The position numbers were made by a program, and so were the translations under genes. A DNA stretch of 64,000 nt, from assembly GCF_001667375.1 (NCBI RefSeq), contig NZ_LZIN01000061.1:1-64000 (forward strand), in the 5' to 3' direction. The notes beneath the pieces were generated by a model. That model saw only the letters and a list, made by a program, of their open reading frames with translations. It did not search any database and was not told where the DNA came from. Below are positions 1 to 8,957 of the stretch, in pieces (the first letter of the stretch is position 1; each line of letters opens with the position of its first letter). Source of the DNA: Mycolicibacter sinensis. Its GTDB lineage: Bacteria > Actinomycetota > Actinomycetes > Mycobacteriales > Mycobacteriaceae.

Positions 1-429
1 GCCCGGTTCCTGCCGCTGGTGCCGGCCGCGGCGGGCGGGCTGGCGATGGCCGCTGCCGCCGGCTCCGGAGCGTCCGGGATCGCCGCGGCCGGCGCACTGC
101 TCGCGGCCGCGACGGTACTGGCCGGGCTCTGGTGGCGGCCCGCCGCGACGGCCGCGGTGGTGCTGGCCGTCGCGGTGATCGGGTACGCCGACCCGCCGAC
201 GGTTCCGGCGGCGATTGCCGGGCTGGCCGCGGCGGGCTACCTGTTGTTGCGGCACGCCGCCGACATTGCTGCCCCGGTGACGGGCCCGGCGCTGCTGGGC
301 GCGGCGGGATTCAGCGTCGTCGGGGTGGTGGCGGCGAGCTTCCCGCTGCAGCTGCCGTGGTTACCGCTGGTGGCAGCGCCCGCCGCGCTGGGCTGCTACG
401 TGCTGGCGTTGCGGCCGTTCCTGTCGTGA
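1..429 (+). CDS. Integral membrane protein, C-terminal part (5' end outside window)
   Basis: The reading frame is open from the first base, so only the last 142 or so residues are visible. They are almost entirely Ala/Val/Leu/Gly with four to five hydrophobic spans separated by short Trp/Arg or Pro-rich turns (WWRP, ADPP), and the protein ends in RPFLS. This is a multi-pass membrane protein. A GTG at 19 could act as a start, but the frame stays open and equally hydrophobic upstream, so truncation by the window edge is more likely. It converges on the nitronate monooxygenase gene 13 bp away. The family is not recognised; small membrane proteins that accompany DUF58/MoxR operons look similar, but this is only a suggestion. 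Confidence 0.6.
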   Translation, partial: ARFLPLVPAAAGGLAMAAAAGSGASGIAAAGALLAAATVLAGLWWRPAATAAVVLAVAVIGYADPPTVPAAIAGLAAAGYLLLRHAADIAAPVTGPALLGAAGFSVVGVVAASFPLQLPWLPLVAAPAALGCYVLALRPFLS

Positions 430-442
430 CGCAGGAAAGTCC

Positions 443-1573
443 TCAGACCGAGGCTGCGGCGTTGATCTCCTCCAGGCGGCCGGTGGCCTCGAGGTACTCC
501 TGCACCCAACGCTCGATGACGGTCGCGGTCTTCTCCACCTTGGTGAACTGGCCGACGACCTGACCCACCGGGTTGAACGCCACATCGACGCTCTCGTTGG
601 GGAACTTGTTCGTAGCCCGCACCGCCATGCCGGACACCATGTACTGCAGCGGCATGCCCAGCGGCTTGGGGTTCTCCGGGACCTCCCACGCCTCGGTCCA
701 GTCGTTGCGCAGCATCCGGGCCGGCTTGCCGGTGAAGGAGCGGCTGCGCACGGTGTCGCGGCTGCTGGCCTTGATGTAGGCCGCGTGCTGGGCTTCGGTG
801 TTCGAGGATTCCTCGACCATCAGCCACTGCGAACCGGTCCACGCACCTTGGGTGCCCAGCGCCAGCGCCGCGGCGATCTGCTGGCCGCTGCCGATACCTC
901 CTGCGGCCAGCACCGGTACCGGCGCCACCGCCTTGACGACCTCGGGCCACAAGACGATCGAGCCCACCTCGCCGCAGTGGCCGCCGGCCTCACCGCCCTG
1001 CGCGATGATGATGTCCACCCCCGCTGCGGCGTGCTTCTTCGCCTGCGAGGCCGAGCCGCACAACGCGGCGACCTTGCGGCCGGCTTCGTGGATGTGCTTG
1101 ATCATGTCGGCCGGGGGAGTCCCGAGCGCGTTGGCGATCATCGTCACCTTCGGGTGCTGCAGCGCCACCTCGACCTGCGGGGTGGCGGTCGCCTCGGTCC
1201 AGCCGAGCAGCTGCAGGCTGTCCTCGTCGGCGCCTTCCACCGGAACGCCGTGGTCGGCCAGCAGCTTCTTGCCGAAGTCGAGGTGCTCCTGGGGCACCAG
1301 CTTGCGAAGCGATTCGGCGAGCTCCTCGGCGGACTGCCCGGAATCCATGCCCTCGTACTTGTTGGGGATGACGATGTCGACGCCGTAGGGGTGATCCCCG
1401 ATGTTCTCGTCGATCCAGTTCAGCTCGATCTCCAGCTGCTCGGGAGTGAAGCCGACCGCGCCCAACACCCCGAACCCACCGGCCTTGCTCACTGCCACGA
1501 CCACGTCGCGACAGTGGGTAAAGGCGAAGATCGGGAACTCGATGCCGAGTTCGTCGCAGAGGGGAGTGTGCAT
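443..1573 (-). CDS. Nitronate monooxygenase family flavoprotein (Rv1894c-like)
   Basis: 376-residue TIM-barrel FMN enzyme of the nitronate monooxygenase / 2-nitropropane dioxygenase family. The N-terminus has the usual PLCDELGIEFPI opening followed by GGFGVLGA. Flavin-phosphate binding is indicated by AQGGEAGGH near residue 192 and AAGGIGSG plus ALGTQGAW further on. The family oxidises alkyl nitronates, but many members act on unknown substrates. ATG at 1573 is preceded by an AAGGAG ribosome site. Length and sequence match M. tuberculosis Rv1894c from memory, a gene I recall as part of the KstR cholesterol regulon. A perfect KstR-type box lies 33 bp upstream of the start, which supports a role linked to sterol catabolism by inference. 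Confidence 0.9.
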   Translation of the reverse strand: MHTPLCDELGIEFPIFAFTHCRDVVVAVSKAGGFGVLGAVGFTPEQLEIELNWIDENIGDHPYGVDIVIPNKYEGMDSGQSAEELAESLRKLVPQEHLDFGKKLLADHGVPVEGADEDSLQLLGWTEATATPQVEVALQHPKVTMIANALGTPPADMIKHIHEAGRKVAALCGSASQAKKHAAAGVDIIIAQGGEAGGHCGEVGSIVLWPEVVKAVAPVPVLAAGGIGSGQQIAAALALGTQGAWTGSQWLMVEESSNTEAQHAAYIKASSRDTVRSRSFTGKPARMLRNDWTEAWEVPENPKPLGMPLQYMVSGMAVRATNKFPNESVDVAFNPVGQVVGQFTKVEKTATVIERWVQEYLEATGRLEEINAAASV

Positions 1574-1605
1574 GACCTACTCCTTCAAGGGCGGCGGGAT
1601 CGAAG

Positions 1606-1619
1606 TGAAACGTGTTCTA
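1606..1619. promoter_or_regulatory. KstR-type operator (TNNAACNNGTTNNA)
   Basis: The 14 bases read TGAAACGTGTTCTA and match every fixed position of the TNNAACNNGTTNNA consensus for the TetR-family sterol repressor KstR. The site sits 33 bp upstream of the nitronate monooxygenase ATG, where a repressor would block its promoter. The consensus is established knowledge; binding here is inferred. Confidence 0.6.
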
Positions 1620-1718
1620 ATTTAGTACCAGACTCGGCGTGGCGCGGCCAGTCGGCCACCAGTGGGCCGCGTAAATGCAACACTACCGCGCATCGTGTCC
1701 GGGCTGGGCTCAGGCGGT

Positions 1719-2510
1719 TCAGTGGGTCGTGAAGGCGCGCAGTACGGCCACCCCGAAACCGGCGGCGCGGCGCAGGGATCGGCCGCCGGTGCGGCCGGCC
1801 CCGGTCACACGCAGCACCGGCCAGCCCCGCTCGGCCGCCAGCGCCGCCAGCCCGGGGCGCGGATTGACCGGCCGGGGCCGGCCCACCATCGACATCAGCG
1901 CGGCGTCCTCATCACCGTCGGCATAGAAGAAGCTCTCGGCGAGGTCGACCCCGTTGTTCGCGCAGAACCGCTGGACCGTCGCCGCCTTCTCGGGTCCCCA
2001 CACCACCGGTTTGACGACGGCGCCGGTCAGCACGCCCCGCTCGTCGAGTTCGAACCGGTTGCACAGCACCTGCGGAATGCCCAGGTAGCGGGCGACCGGC
2101 TCGGCGTGGATGGTCAGCGCCGACGAACTCAGCACCACCGTGTGGCCCTGCTGCTGATGGGCCGCCACGACTTCCTGCATGTGCGGGTAAACCCGGCTGG
2201 TGATGTGGTCGGCGAAGAGCCGCTCACCGACGTCGTCGAGTTCGGTGATGGACTCGCCGCGCAGGTATCCCGCCGCGCGCATCAGCAGCCGCTCGAATTG
2301 CATGCGGCCCAACCGATATCGCACCGCCGCCTCGACGACGCCCAGCACCTCACCGGCCCGGGCCTGACGCCGGCGGATCCGGTCGCCGGCGTGTGCGGTG
2401 GCGGTGAACCCGGACACCAGCGTGCCGTCCAGATCAAAGAATGCTCCGATCCGGGCGCCGGTTTCGCTGCGGCCGATCTCGGCGATCAGATCGCGCGGTG
2501 ATGCGGTCAT
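1719..2510 (-). CDS. HAD-IB (SerB-like) phosphatase
   Basis: 263-residue haloacid-dehalogenase hydrolase. Motif I is FFDLDGT at residues 24-30 with the nucleophile and acid Asp pair. Motif II is the Ser in VLSSSAL, motif III the Lys in GPEKAA, and motif IV is YADGDEDAAL, a variant of the usual Asp pair. An all-helical cap lies between motifs I and II (residues 35-110). Subfamily IB includes phosphoserine phosphatases and the N-terminal phosphatase of bifunctional acyltransferases, so the substrate is probably a small phosphomonoester, but it cannot be read from sequence. The C-terminal 40 residues are Arg/Gly-rich. It stands alone, divergent from the small gene at 2623. Confidence 0.8.
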   Translation of the reverse strand: MTASPRDLIAEIGRSETGARIGAFFDLDGTLVSGFTATAHAGDRIRRRQARAGEVLGVVEAAVRYRLGRMQFERLLMRAAGYLRGESITELDDVGERLFADHITSRVYPHMQEVVAAHQQQGHTVVLSSSALTIHAEPVARYLGIPQVLCNRFELDERGVLTGAVVKPVVWGPEKAATVQRFCANNGVDLAESFFYADGDEDAALMSMVGRPRPVNPRPGLAALAAERGWPVLRVTGAGRTGGRSLRRAAGFGVAVLRAFTTH

Positions 2511-2622
2511 CGGCGTCGATGTTACGTCTGCCGCCGCGAATCGCTGCCACCACGCGCCGCACGACCGGAGCCCAAACCGGCAGCTGATAGCGTGTTTGGC
2601 CTAGCGAAAGGAGGCCGGCGCC

Positions 2623-2868
2623 ATGGCCAGTGAGACCAGTGAAACCACCGCGACCGATGTGCGGAACGCCCTGTCCGAGCAGGCCGCGGAGCTCGGCTGG
2701 CAGCGTACCCAGCGGGAGCGTGTCGACATCTACGGTCGCGGGGCTGCCCACGTGCACGCGGTGTGGCGCGACAGCGGCACCCTCAACGGCGGGGCCCACT
2801 ATGACGACTCCGTCCTGCTCGCCTACACCACGGAGCTGGCGAAGATTCAGAGCTGGCTGGCCAGATAG
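2623..2868 (+). CDS. Small conserved hypothetical protein (81 aa)
   Basis: 81 residues, soluble, with an acidic Ser/Thr-rich N-terminus and a central YGRGAAHVHAVW block followed by a helical C-terminus. ATG at 2623 has an excellent AAAGGAGG site ten bases upstream, and GC3 is high, so it is very likely a gene. No family is recognised and there is no signal peptide or membrane segment. Confidence 0.65.
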   Translation: MASETSETTATDVRNALSEQAAELGWQRTQRERVDIYGRGAAHVHAVWRDSGTLNGGAHYDDSVLLAYTTELAKIQSWLAR

Positions 2869-2996
2869 GGCTTGATAACCGCGGCGGCTCCGGTTCGCAA
2901 CGGTTGCATAACCGCCCCTCGTGTCACACGGGCAACATTTTTCACACGGCTAACTTCGGTCTCGACCTTGTAGTTATCGGGATGGGGAAGAAAGCC

Positions 2997-3476
2997 ATGT
3001 CACGTATCCGTAATTGCCTCACCGTCGCGGCCGGCGCCGCCGCGGGACTGTTCCTGACGGCACTCGCCTCGAGCGCCACCGCCGGCGCGGACGCGGTGCC
3101 GATCAACCCGGGCCTGCCCGGCGTCGTCGAGCAGATGGTCGCCTCCTCGACCACCATCCCGCAACAGTTGCTGCAGACCACCACGTCGGCGCTGAGCGGA
3201 ACCTCGGCAGCGCCGGCGGCATCGGCGGCGCAGTCGCCTCTCGCCACCGCGACCCTCAACGTTCCGCAGACCTCCGGTGCCATGGCGCCGGCGTCGCAGG
3301 CCGGCGGCCTGCCCGGACTGTCCGGCTTCCCGGCCAATCTGACGTCGGTGCTGCCGTTCCCGCTGCCGAACTTCGGGCCCACCACACCGGCGCCCACCGC
3401 GGTGGCGCCGACGGTCTTCGCGCCGTCGGCCCCGATGCCGCCGATGGAGGTCCTGCTGATTCCCGGCTTGCCCTGA
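2997..3476 (+). CDS. Secreted Ala/Pro-rich protein
   Basis: About 159 residues. ATG at 2997 is preceded by GGGGAAG with six-base spacing and is preferred to the in-frame ATG at 2982. The N-terminus is a classical signal peptide (basic MSRIRN, a hydrophobic Ala/Gly/Leu core, and cleavage likely after ASSATA or TAGA). The mature part is low-complexity Pro/Ala/Thr/Ser with repeated FPLP, PAPTA and VAPTVFAPSAP stretches and ends in a short hydrophobic tail, VLLIPGLP. It looks like a small cell-wall or secreted mycobacterial protein of unknown function, placed 25 bp before cinA. Confidence 0.7.
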   Translation: MSRIRNCLTVAAGAAAGLFLTALASSATAGADAVPINPGLPGVVEQMVASSTTIPQQLLQTTTSALSGTSAAPAASAAQSPLATATLNVPQTSGAMAPASQAGGLPGLSGFPANLTSVLPFPLPNFGPTTPAPTAVAPTVFAPSAPMPPMEVLLIPGLP

Positions 3477-3500
3477 CGGTGAGGCCGTAACCTCGGACCG

Positions 3501-4775
3501 GTGAGCGCACGCGCAGGAATCGTGGTCACCGGTACCGAGGTACTCACCGGACGGATCGCCGATCGCAATGGACCGTGGCTGGCCGACCGGCTCCTGGAAC
3601 TGGGAGTCGAGTTGGCGCACATCACGATCTGCGGCGACCGGCCCCGCGACATCGAGGCCCAACTGCGGTTCCTGGCCGGCGAGGGTGTCGACCTGATCAT
3701 CACCAGCGGCGGTCTGGGGCCGACAGCTGATGATCTGACGGTCGACACCGTCGCCCGGTTCTGCGGACGCGATGTCGTGCTCGACACCGCGCTGGAAGCC
3801 CGGATCGCCGACATCCTCAAACCGATGATGGCGCGCTACACCGGGCCGGGCGCCCCGGATTTCGCGACGGTCCGGGCGGCCAACCGCAAGCAGGCGATGG
3901 TTCCGGCCGGCGCGACCGTTCTCGAACCGGTGGGTACCGCGCCCGGTGTGGTGGTGCCCGGCTCTCCGACGGTGGTGGTGCTGCCCGGGCCGCCACGCGA
4001 GCTGCAACCGATGTGGCACAAGGCGATAGCCACCGCCGAGGTGCGGCAGGCGATCGCCGGTCGTACCCGCTACGAACAGCAGACCGTGCGGATGTTCGGG
4101 CTGCCCGAGTCCGGTCTGGCCGACACGCTGCGGCACGCCCAGGAGGCCATCGCCGACTTCCTGCGGCTGGAGATCACCACCTGCCTGCGCCGCGGCGAGC
4201 TCGAGATCGTCACCCGCTACGAACCCGATGCCGCCGCGACCTACGGCCAGCTGCTCGCGCTGCTGCGCGAGCGGCACGCCCGGGCGATCTTCTCCGAAGA
4301 CGGTTCGCGCATTGATGATCTGGTGGCGGTGCAGCTGGCCGGCCGGTGGATCGCGACCGCGGAATCGTGCACCGCCGGGCTGCTGGCAGGCAGACTGGCC
4401 GACCCGCCCGGGGCCTCGGCTTACCTCGCCGGCGGGGTGGTCTCCTACGCCAACGACGCCAAGGTTGACCTGCTCGGCGTCGACGCTGCCCTGATCGCCG
4501 AGCACGGCGCGGTCTCCGAGCCGGTGGCCGAGGCGATGGCTGCCGGTGCGCTGCGCCGCTTTGCCGCCGATACGGCGGTGGCGATCACCGGAATCGCCGG
4601 CCCCGGTGGCGGAACACCGGACAAGCCGGTGGGAACCGTGTGCTTCTGTGTCGCGCTCGGGGACGGTCGGCTGCTCACGCGCACGACTCGGCTGCCGGGG
4701 GAGCGGGCCGACGTCCGCGAACGCTCGACGACGGTGGCCATGCATCTGCTGCACCGCGCGTTGTCAACCGCGTGA
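3501..4775 (+). CDS. cinA: CinA family protein
   Basis: 424 residues with the two-domain CinA architecture. Residues 1-170 form a MoaB/MogA-like molybdopterin-binding fold starting [12 protein letters not shown] and containing the [11 protein letters not shown] signature. From about residue 270 comes the C-terminal CinA domain with [21 protein letters not shown] and [11 protein letters not shown]. Family members show ADP-ribose pyrophosphatase and/or nicotinamide mononucleotide deamidase activity in pyridine nucleotide salvage; mycobacterial CinA has also been linked to isoniazid tolerance (from memory). GTG start at 3501. It is the counterpart of Rv1901. Confidence 0.92.
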   Translation: MSARAGIVVTGTEVLTGRIADRNGPWLADRLLELGVELAHITICGDRPRDIEAQLRFLAGEGVDLIITSGGLGPTADDLTVDTVARFCGRDVVLDTALEARIADILKPMMARYTGPGAPDFATVRAANRKQAMVPAGATVLEPVGTAPGVVVPGSPTVVVLPGPPRELQPMWHKAIATAEVRQAIAGRTRYEQQTVRMFGLPESGLADTLRHAQEAIADFLRLEITTCLRRGELEIVTRYEPDAAATYGQLLALLRERHARAIFSEDGSRIDDLVAVQLAGRWIATAESCTAGLLAGRLADPPGASAYLAGGVVSYANDAKVDLLGVDAALIAEHGAVSEPVAEAMAAGALRRFAADTAVAITGIAGPGGGTPDKPVGTVCFCVALGDGRLLTRTTRLPGERADVRERSTTVAMHLLHRALSTA

Positions 4776-4823
4776 TTGCGACCGCGACCGGTGGTATGAA
4801 CATCTCACCGAGGAGTTGCGGAT

Positions 4824-6278
4824 GTGAACACGACGTGGTTGAGCGGATCCGGTTACTGGTTGGGCCGGCTGGTGCTGGAACGCGGCATCGCCGCGATTTA
4901 CGTCCTCGCGTTCGTCGCCGCCGCGCGCCAGTTCCGTGCCCTGATCGGTGAGCACGGCATGCTGCCGGTGCCGCGATATCTGCGCCGTCGGCCATTCCGG
5001 GTGAGCCCCAGCATCTTTCAGCTTTACTATTCGGACCGGTTCTTCGCCGCCATCTGCTGGCTGGGGGCAGCACTGGCAGTCGCGCTGGTGGCCGGCGCCG
5101 GCGAACTGGTCCCGCTGTGGGTGGTGATGGCGATCTGGCTGCTGTTGTGGGCGATGTACCTGTCGATCGTCAACGTCGGCCAGACCTGGTATTCGTTCGG
5201 CTGGGAATCGATCCTGCTGGAGGCAGGGCTGCTGGCGGTGTTCCTGGGCAACGACCGCGTCGCGCCTCCGGTGCTGGTGATGTGGTTGGCCCGGTGGCTG
5301 CTGTTCCGGATCGAGTTCGGGGCGGGGCTGATCAAGCTGCGTGGCGACTCCTGCTGGCGCGACCTGACCTGCCTGGACTACCACCACGAGACCCAGCCGA
5401 TGCCGGGACCGCTGAGCTGGTTCTTCCATCACCTGCCCAAACCGCTGCATCGGATCGAAGTCGCCGGAAACCATGTCGCCCAGCTGGTGGTGCCCTTCGG
5501 GCTGTTCGCTCCGCAGCCGATTGCCGGGGCGGCGGCGCTGATCATCATCGTCACCCAGCTGTGGCTGGTGGCCTCCGGCAACTTCGCCTGGCTTAACTGG
5601 GTGACGATCGTTCTCGCCGCCAGCGCGCTCGACCAGTCGTGGTTCACCGGACTGCTTCCGAGCCTGCAACCCCCGGCGATGCCGGATCCGCCGACGTGGT
5701 TCGCCGCCGCTGCGATCGCCCTCGCTGTGATGGTCGTGGTGCTCAGCTATTGGCCGGTGCGCAACATGGCATCACGTAATCAGCGAATGAACGCCTCGTT
5801 CAACCCCTTTCATCTGGTCAACACGTACGGGGCATTCGGGACCGTCGGACGCTCGCGGCAAGAAGTGGTCATCGAGGGGACCGCCGACACTGAGCTCACC
5901 GACAAGACGGTCTGGCGGGAATACGAATTCAAGGGCAAACCCGGTGCCACTGATCGGCTGCCACGGCAGTGGGCGCCCTATCACCTGCGGCTGGACTGGC
6001 TGATGTGGTTCGCCGCGTTGTCGCCGACCTACGCGCTGCCGTGGCGCGACGCGCTGCTGCAACGTCTGCTGCGCAATGACCGCGACACGCTGCGCCTGTT
6101 GCGGCACAACCCTTTTCCGGACGAACCGCCGCAGTACGTGCGTGCACTCCTTTACGATTACCGCTTCACCACCCCGGCTGAGCGCCGGCGCGATCGGGCG
6201 TGGTGGCATCGCAGCCTGGTGGGCATCTACCTGCCGCCGGTCTCGGCTAGCGGGGTTTCGGGACCGCCCAGGCCCTGA
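4824..6278 (+). CDS. Lipase maturation factor family membrane protein
   Basis: 484 residues with about seven hydrophobic spans in the first 330 residues, followed by a soluble C-terminal domain. The LMF1-type signatures are clear: YYSDRFFA near 68, the FGWESILLEAG block at 125-135, RIEFGAGLIKLRGDSCWRDL, and a C-terminal EYEFKGKPG followed by RLDWLMWFAAL. Eukaryotic LMF1 supports folding of secreted lipases; bacterial homologues have no established role. ATG at 4824 lies shortly after a GAGGAG site. It follows cinA by 48 bp and converges on the DUF2834 gene with only 7 bp between them. Confidence 0.85.
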   Translation: MNTTWLSGSGYWLGRLVLERGIAAIYVLAFVAAARQFRALIGEHGMLPVPRYLRRRPFRVSPSIFQLYYSDRFFAAICWLGAALAVALVAGAGELVPLWVVMAIWLLLWAMYLSIVNVGQTWYSFGWESILLEAGLLAVFLGNDRVAPPVLVMWLARWLLFRIEFGAGLIKLRGDSCWRDLTCLDYHHETQPMPGPLSWFFHHLPKPLHRIEVAGNHVAQLVVPFGLFAPQPIAGAAALIIIVTQLWLVASGNFAWLNWVTIVLAASALDQSWFTGLLPSLQPPAMPDPPTWFAAAAIALAVMVVVLSYWPVRNMASRNQRMNASFNPFHLVNTYGAFGTVGRSRQEVVIEGTADTELTDKTVWREYEFKGKPGATDRLPRQWAPYHLRLDWLMWFAALSPTYALPWRDALLQRLLRNDRDTLRLLRHNPFPDEPPQYVRALLYDYRFTTPAERRRDRAWWHRSLVGIYLPPVSASGVSGPPRP

Positions 6279-6285
6279 GCATCGG

Positions 6286-6741
6286 CTACCCTGCGCCGAT
6301 CCAGAGCACTGAAATCAGCACCGCGACCGCAAGCAGAATCAGCAGCACGGTGTCCTTGGTCGGAAGCTTGCGCGTCTCGGTGGGATTCAACCGCAGCTGC
6401 CGGGCGATCAGGAACAACGGAAACGTCACGCTGATCCCGATGAACAGCCCGCCCACCAGGTAGGCCCAAACATATGACACGCCGTGTTTTCGCGCCTCGA
6501 CCACCATCAGCACGCCCGCGGCCAGACCGAACATCAGGATGTCGATCGTGACCGATCGCGACGCCGGGGTCACCCGCGTCTCGCGCCAGAAGCTGCTGAA
6601 GAAGTCCAGGGCGACGACCTGATAGCGCATGTTCTGGCTCCAGGTTGCGACGAAGGCGACCGCTGCGATCGTTGCGTACACGCCGCAGAGGACTCTTCGC
6701 GACATGGGCATCGATGGGGCATCACTGATCTCGGTCACCAC
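6286..6741 (-). CDS. DUF2834-type membrane protein
   Basis: 151 residues. The opening block (RRVLCGVYATIAAVAF, then WSQN and DFF...FW) and the later TIDILMFGLAAGVLMVVEARKHG match the DUF2834 pattern as I know it. Four transmembrane helices are expected, at about 15-33, 62-80, 88-108 and 130-149. The function of the family is unknown. Confidence 0.7.
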   Translation of the reverse strand: MVTEISDAPSMPMSRRVLCGVYATIAAVAFVATWSQNMRYQVVALDFFSSFWRETRVTPASRSVTIDILMFGLAAGVLMVVEARKHGVSYVWAYLVGGLFIGISVTFPLFLIARQLRLNPTETRKLPTKDTVLLILLAVAVLISVLWIGAG

Positions 6742-6783
6742 TCGACGGTAGCGACCGCCAGCGGTGCCGAACCCGTTTTCGCT

Positions 6784-7215
6784 CTACAGTTCCAGCAGCA
6801 CGGTCACCGGTCCGTCGTTGACCAGTTCGACCGCCATGTGTGCCCCGAACACCCCGGTCGCCACCTGCGCGCCCAACTTCCGCAGCGCCTCGGCGAACTC
6901 GGCCACCAGCGGCGCGGCGACGGCACCCGGAGCGGCGGCGTTCCAGGAGGGGCGCCGCCCCTTGGCGGTGTCGGCGTACAAGGTGAACTGGCTGACCACC
7001 AGGATCGGCGCGCCGATGTCGGAAGCCGAGCGCTGGTCGTCGAGAATCCTTAACTGCCATAGTTTTTCGGCAAGCCGCCGCGCCTTGGCCACGTCATCGT
7101 CGTGGGTGACCCCGACCAGTGCCACCAATCCTTGGCTTTCCGGCGTGATCGCGCCGACGGTTTCTCCGTCGACGGTAACCCGGGCCGACGAGACGCGTTG
7201 GACCAGAACCCGCAT
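6784..7215 (-). CDS. dtd: D-aminoacyl-tRNA deacylase
   Basis: 143 residues, the normal length for Dtd. It starts [11 protein letters not shown], as almost all members do. The catalytic SQFTLYAD block and the C-terminal NDGPVT loop, whose Gly-cisPro dipeptide reaches across the dimer, are both intact. The enzyme hydrolyses the ester between tRNA and D-amino acids (or glycine) in the cytoplasm, protecting translation. It is divergent from the thiamine-binding-like gene, an arrangement matching Rv1897c/Rv1898 from memory. Confidence 0.95.
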   Translation of the reverse strand: MRVLVQRVSSARVTVDGETVGAITPESQGLVALVGVTHDDDVAKARRLAEKLWQLRILDDQRSASDIGAPILVVSQFTLYADTAKGRRPSWNAAAPGAVAAPLVAEFAEALRKLGAQVATGVFGAHMAVELVNDGPVTVLLEL

Positions 7216-7268
7216 GGGCCCGACTCTAGGTAGGCTCGGCGATGGTGCGACCGGGAGGGGTGGTTCAG

Positions 7269-7580
7269 ATGTCGGTGGTCGTCGCGTTCTCGGTCACGCC
7301 ACTCGGCGTGGGCGAGGGAGTGGGTGAGCTCGTCGCGGAGGCGGTGCGGGTCGTGCGCGAGTCGGGTCTGCCCAACCGCACCGATTCAATGTTCACCGTG
7401 ATCGAAAGCGACAGCTGGGCCGAGGCGATGGCAGTGGTGCAGCGGGCGGTGGAAGCGGTGGCGGCCCGCTCGCCACGGGTGAGCACGGTGATCAAGGCCG
7501 ACTGGCGGGCCGGCGCGGTCGATGCGATGACCACGAAGGTGGCCTCGGTGGAGCGGCACCTGGCGGCGCCACCTAGTTGA
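7269..7580 (+). CDS. Thiamine-binding (MTH1187/YkoF-like) protein
   Basis: About 103 residues from ATG 7269, chosen because GGGAGGGG lies eight bases upstream; an in-frame GTG at 7242 would add nine residues. [13 protein letters not shown] opens a ferredoxin-like fold of the DUF77/thiamine-binding family, with [17 protein letters not shown] and a final VIKADWRAG strand. Homologues bind thiamine or related heterocycles and may buffer or sense them. Its 3' end overlaps the convergent VanX-like gene by 8 bp. Confidence 0.8.
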   Translation: MSVVVAFSVTPLGVGEGVGELVAEAVRVVRESGLPNRTDSMFTVIESDSWAEAMAVVQRAVEAVAARSPRVSTVIKADWRAGAVDAMTTKVASVERHLAAPPS

Positions 7581-8214
7581 CGGCGACGTCGAGGATGGGT
7601 CTGCCCACGCCGGCGCCGGGTCCGTCGAAGTGCCACCACTCCCCGGAATAGCCGGCGAGGCCGCCGGCGTTCATCGCGTCGCGCAGGGCGGCGCGTTCGG
7701 CCGCGGCCCGCGCGCTGATCCCGCCGGCGAAGGCCGCCGCGCGCGGCGAGAAGTCGTCGAAGTCGGTGCCCATCTCGACCAGCCGTCCCTGCGGGTCGGC
7801 GGTCGTCACGTCGACCGACCGCCCGGTCTCGTGGCTGCGGGCCAGCGGGCCGGGCCGGGCCACCCAGTTCGGATCCGGCACGACCTCGAACATCCGCACC
7901 TGCACGTCGTGCGGCCGGTAGCAGTCCCAGAACACCAGCGTCCGGCCCCGGCCGCGCAGCGCAGCGGCGGCCGCCGTCAAGCCCGGCGCCAGCGACTCGT
8001 GCACCAGGCAGCGGGCATCGGCCGGATACAGCTGCACGCCGGTGAAGTTGTTCGTCGTGGCATACCGCAGATCGAGGATCGCGTCCGGCACCGCGCTGCG
8101 GACGTCGACGAATCCGGCCGCGCGGGCCGCCGCCGACACCGGAGGGATGTCGGCCGCTGCGACACCGCAGCCGGTGGCCAGCCCCACCAGCAGCACGGCG
8201 CCGACTCTCCTCAT
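7573..8214 (-). CDS. Exported D-Ala-D-Ala dipeptidase (VanX-like, M15D)
   Basis: 213 residues with an export signal and a possible lipobox ending ATGC, followed by a VanX fold. The zinc motif SHETGRSVD (Ser, His, Gly and Asp of the M15 signature) is near residue 128, and EWWHF near 193 supplies the catalytic Glu and third ligand His. [12 protein letters not shown] at about 48 is typical of the family. It would cut D-Ala-D-Ala outside the membrane in peptidoglycan turnover; a role in vancomycin resistance is not implied, because no vanHA genes are nearby. Its start overlaps the stop of yaaA (ATGA), so the two are co-transcribed. Confidence 0.88.
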   Translation of the reverse strand: MRRVGAVLLVGLATGCGVAAADIPPVSAAARAAGFVDVRSAVPDAILDLRYATTNNFTGVQLYPADARCLVHESLAPGLTAAAAALRGRGRTLVFWDCYRPHDVQVRMFEVVPDPNWVARPGPLARSHETGRSVDVTTADPQGRLVEMGTDFDDFSPRAAAFAGGISARAAAERAALRDAMNAGGLAGYSGEWWHFDGPGAGVGRPILDVAVN

Positions 8215-8957
8215 GCCGGCACCACCACGGTCAGCGTCTTGCCCTCGCGTTCCACCCGCATCCCGGCCCGGCGGGCGATCGACGCCACGGCCGCGGCGTC
8301 GGTCGGGTCGGACCTGGTGGTGGCCAGCGCCCGGGCCAGCCTGCCCTTGTGCGCCTTGTTGAAGTGACTGACGCTGGCCCGCCGGCCGTCGGGATGTTCG
8401 GCGACCACGTCGACGCGGACCGCGCCGGGAATCTTGGCCAGCGCCGCATACGACCCGGACCGCAGGTCGACGATCAGCTCGGCGGCGGCGATCTCGGCCA
8501 GCACCGGCTCCAAGACGGGCCGCCAGCGCTGGGCCAGGCCCGGGCGCCCGGGCAGCTTCGAGGTCGCCGACAGTCGGTAGGCGGGCACCGGATCGGTTGC
8601 CCGCAGCAACCCGAACAGGGCCGAGCCGACCGCCAGCCGCTCGGCGGCACGGGTTGCCGCCGCGCCGCGTAGCGAGCCGATGTCGAGCGCCTCGTACAGC
8701 ACGCCGGTGTAGCGGTTGATCGCCGGCGCTGTCGGCGCCGAACGCAACAGGGCGTTGCGGTCGATCTCGGCGTCCTGGGTGGCCGACAGCGCCAGCGCGC
8801 GCCGGCTGGCGTCCCGATCCGCGGCCAGGGCGACCAGCTCGTCGACCAGCGCCGCGCGCAGCTCGGTCAGCTGCGGGGACCCGAGTGCTTCCAGGCGCAG
8901 CCCCTGCCCGTCGCCGCCGGCCCGCTTGGTCTCCGACGGTGGCAGCAGCACGATCAC
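8211..8957 (-). CDS. yaaA: YaaA/UPF0246 peroxide stress protein
   Basis: 248 residues from GTG 8957. The family signature VLLPPSETK is at the very N-terminus, with NRYTGVLYEALD, LFGLLRATDPVPAYRLS and the C-terminal SHFNKAHKGRLAR blocks. E. coli YaaA lowers free iron and protects DNA during peroxide stress. The frame remains open far upstream, but homology begins at this GTG, which overlaps the stop of the PAP2 gene (GTGA). STAS, PAP2, yaaA and vanX-like thus form one compact minus-strand operon. Confidence 0.87.
   Translation of the reverse strand: MIVLLPPSETKRAGGDGQGLRLEALGSPQLTELRAALVDELVALAADRDASRRALALSATQDAEIDRNALLRSAPTAPAINRYTGVLYEALDIGSLRGAAATRAAERLAVGSALFGLLRATDPVPAYRLSATSKLPGRPGLAQRWRPVLEPVLAEIAAAELIVDLRSGSYAALAKIPGAVRVDVVAEHPDGRRASVSHFNKAHKGRLARALATTRSDPTDAAAVASIARRAGMRVEREGKTLTVVVPA

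Noticed and set aside
785..1732. Long plus-strand open frame over the nitronate monooxygenase gene
   Set aside because: It is antisense to a well-conserved flavoprotein; its translation is Arg/Gly/His-rich and shows no family motif.
2910..2935. Short CGTGTCACACG palindrome as a CRP-type site
   Set aside because: Only 11 bases and it does not fit the mycobacterial CRP consensus well enough.
3000..4754. 584-codon minus-strand frame opposite cinA and the secreted protein
   Set aside because: Typical high-GC shadow, with Arg/His/Gly-rich composition, opposite clear cinA motifs.
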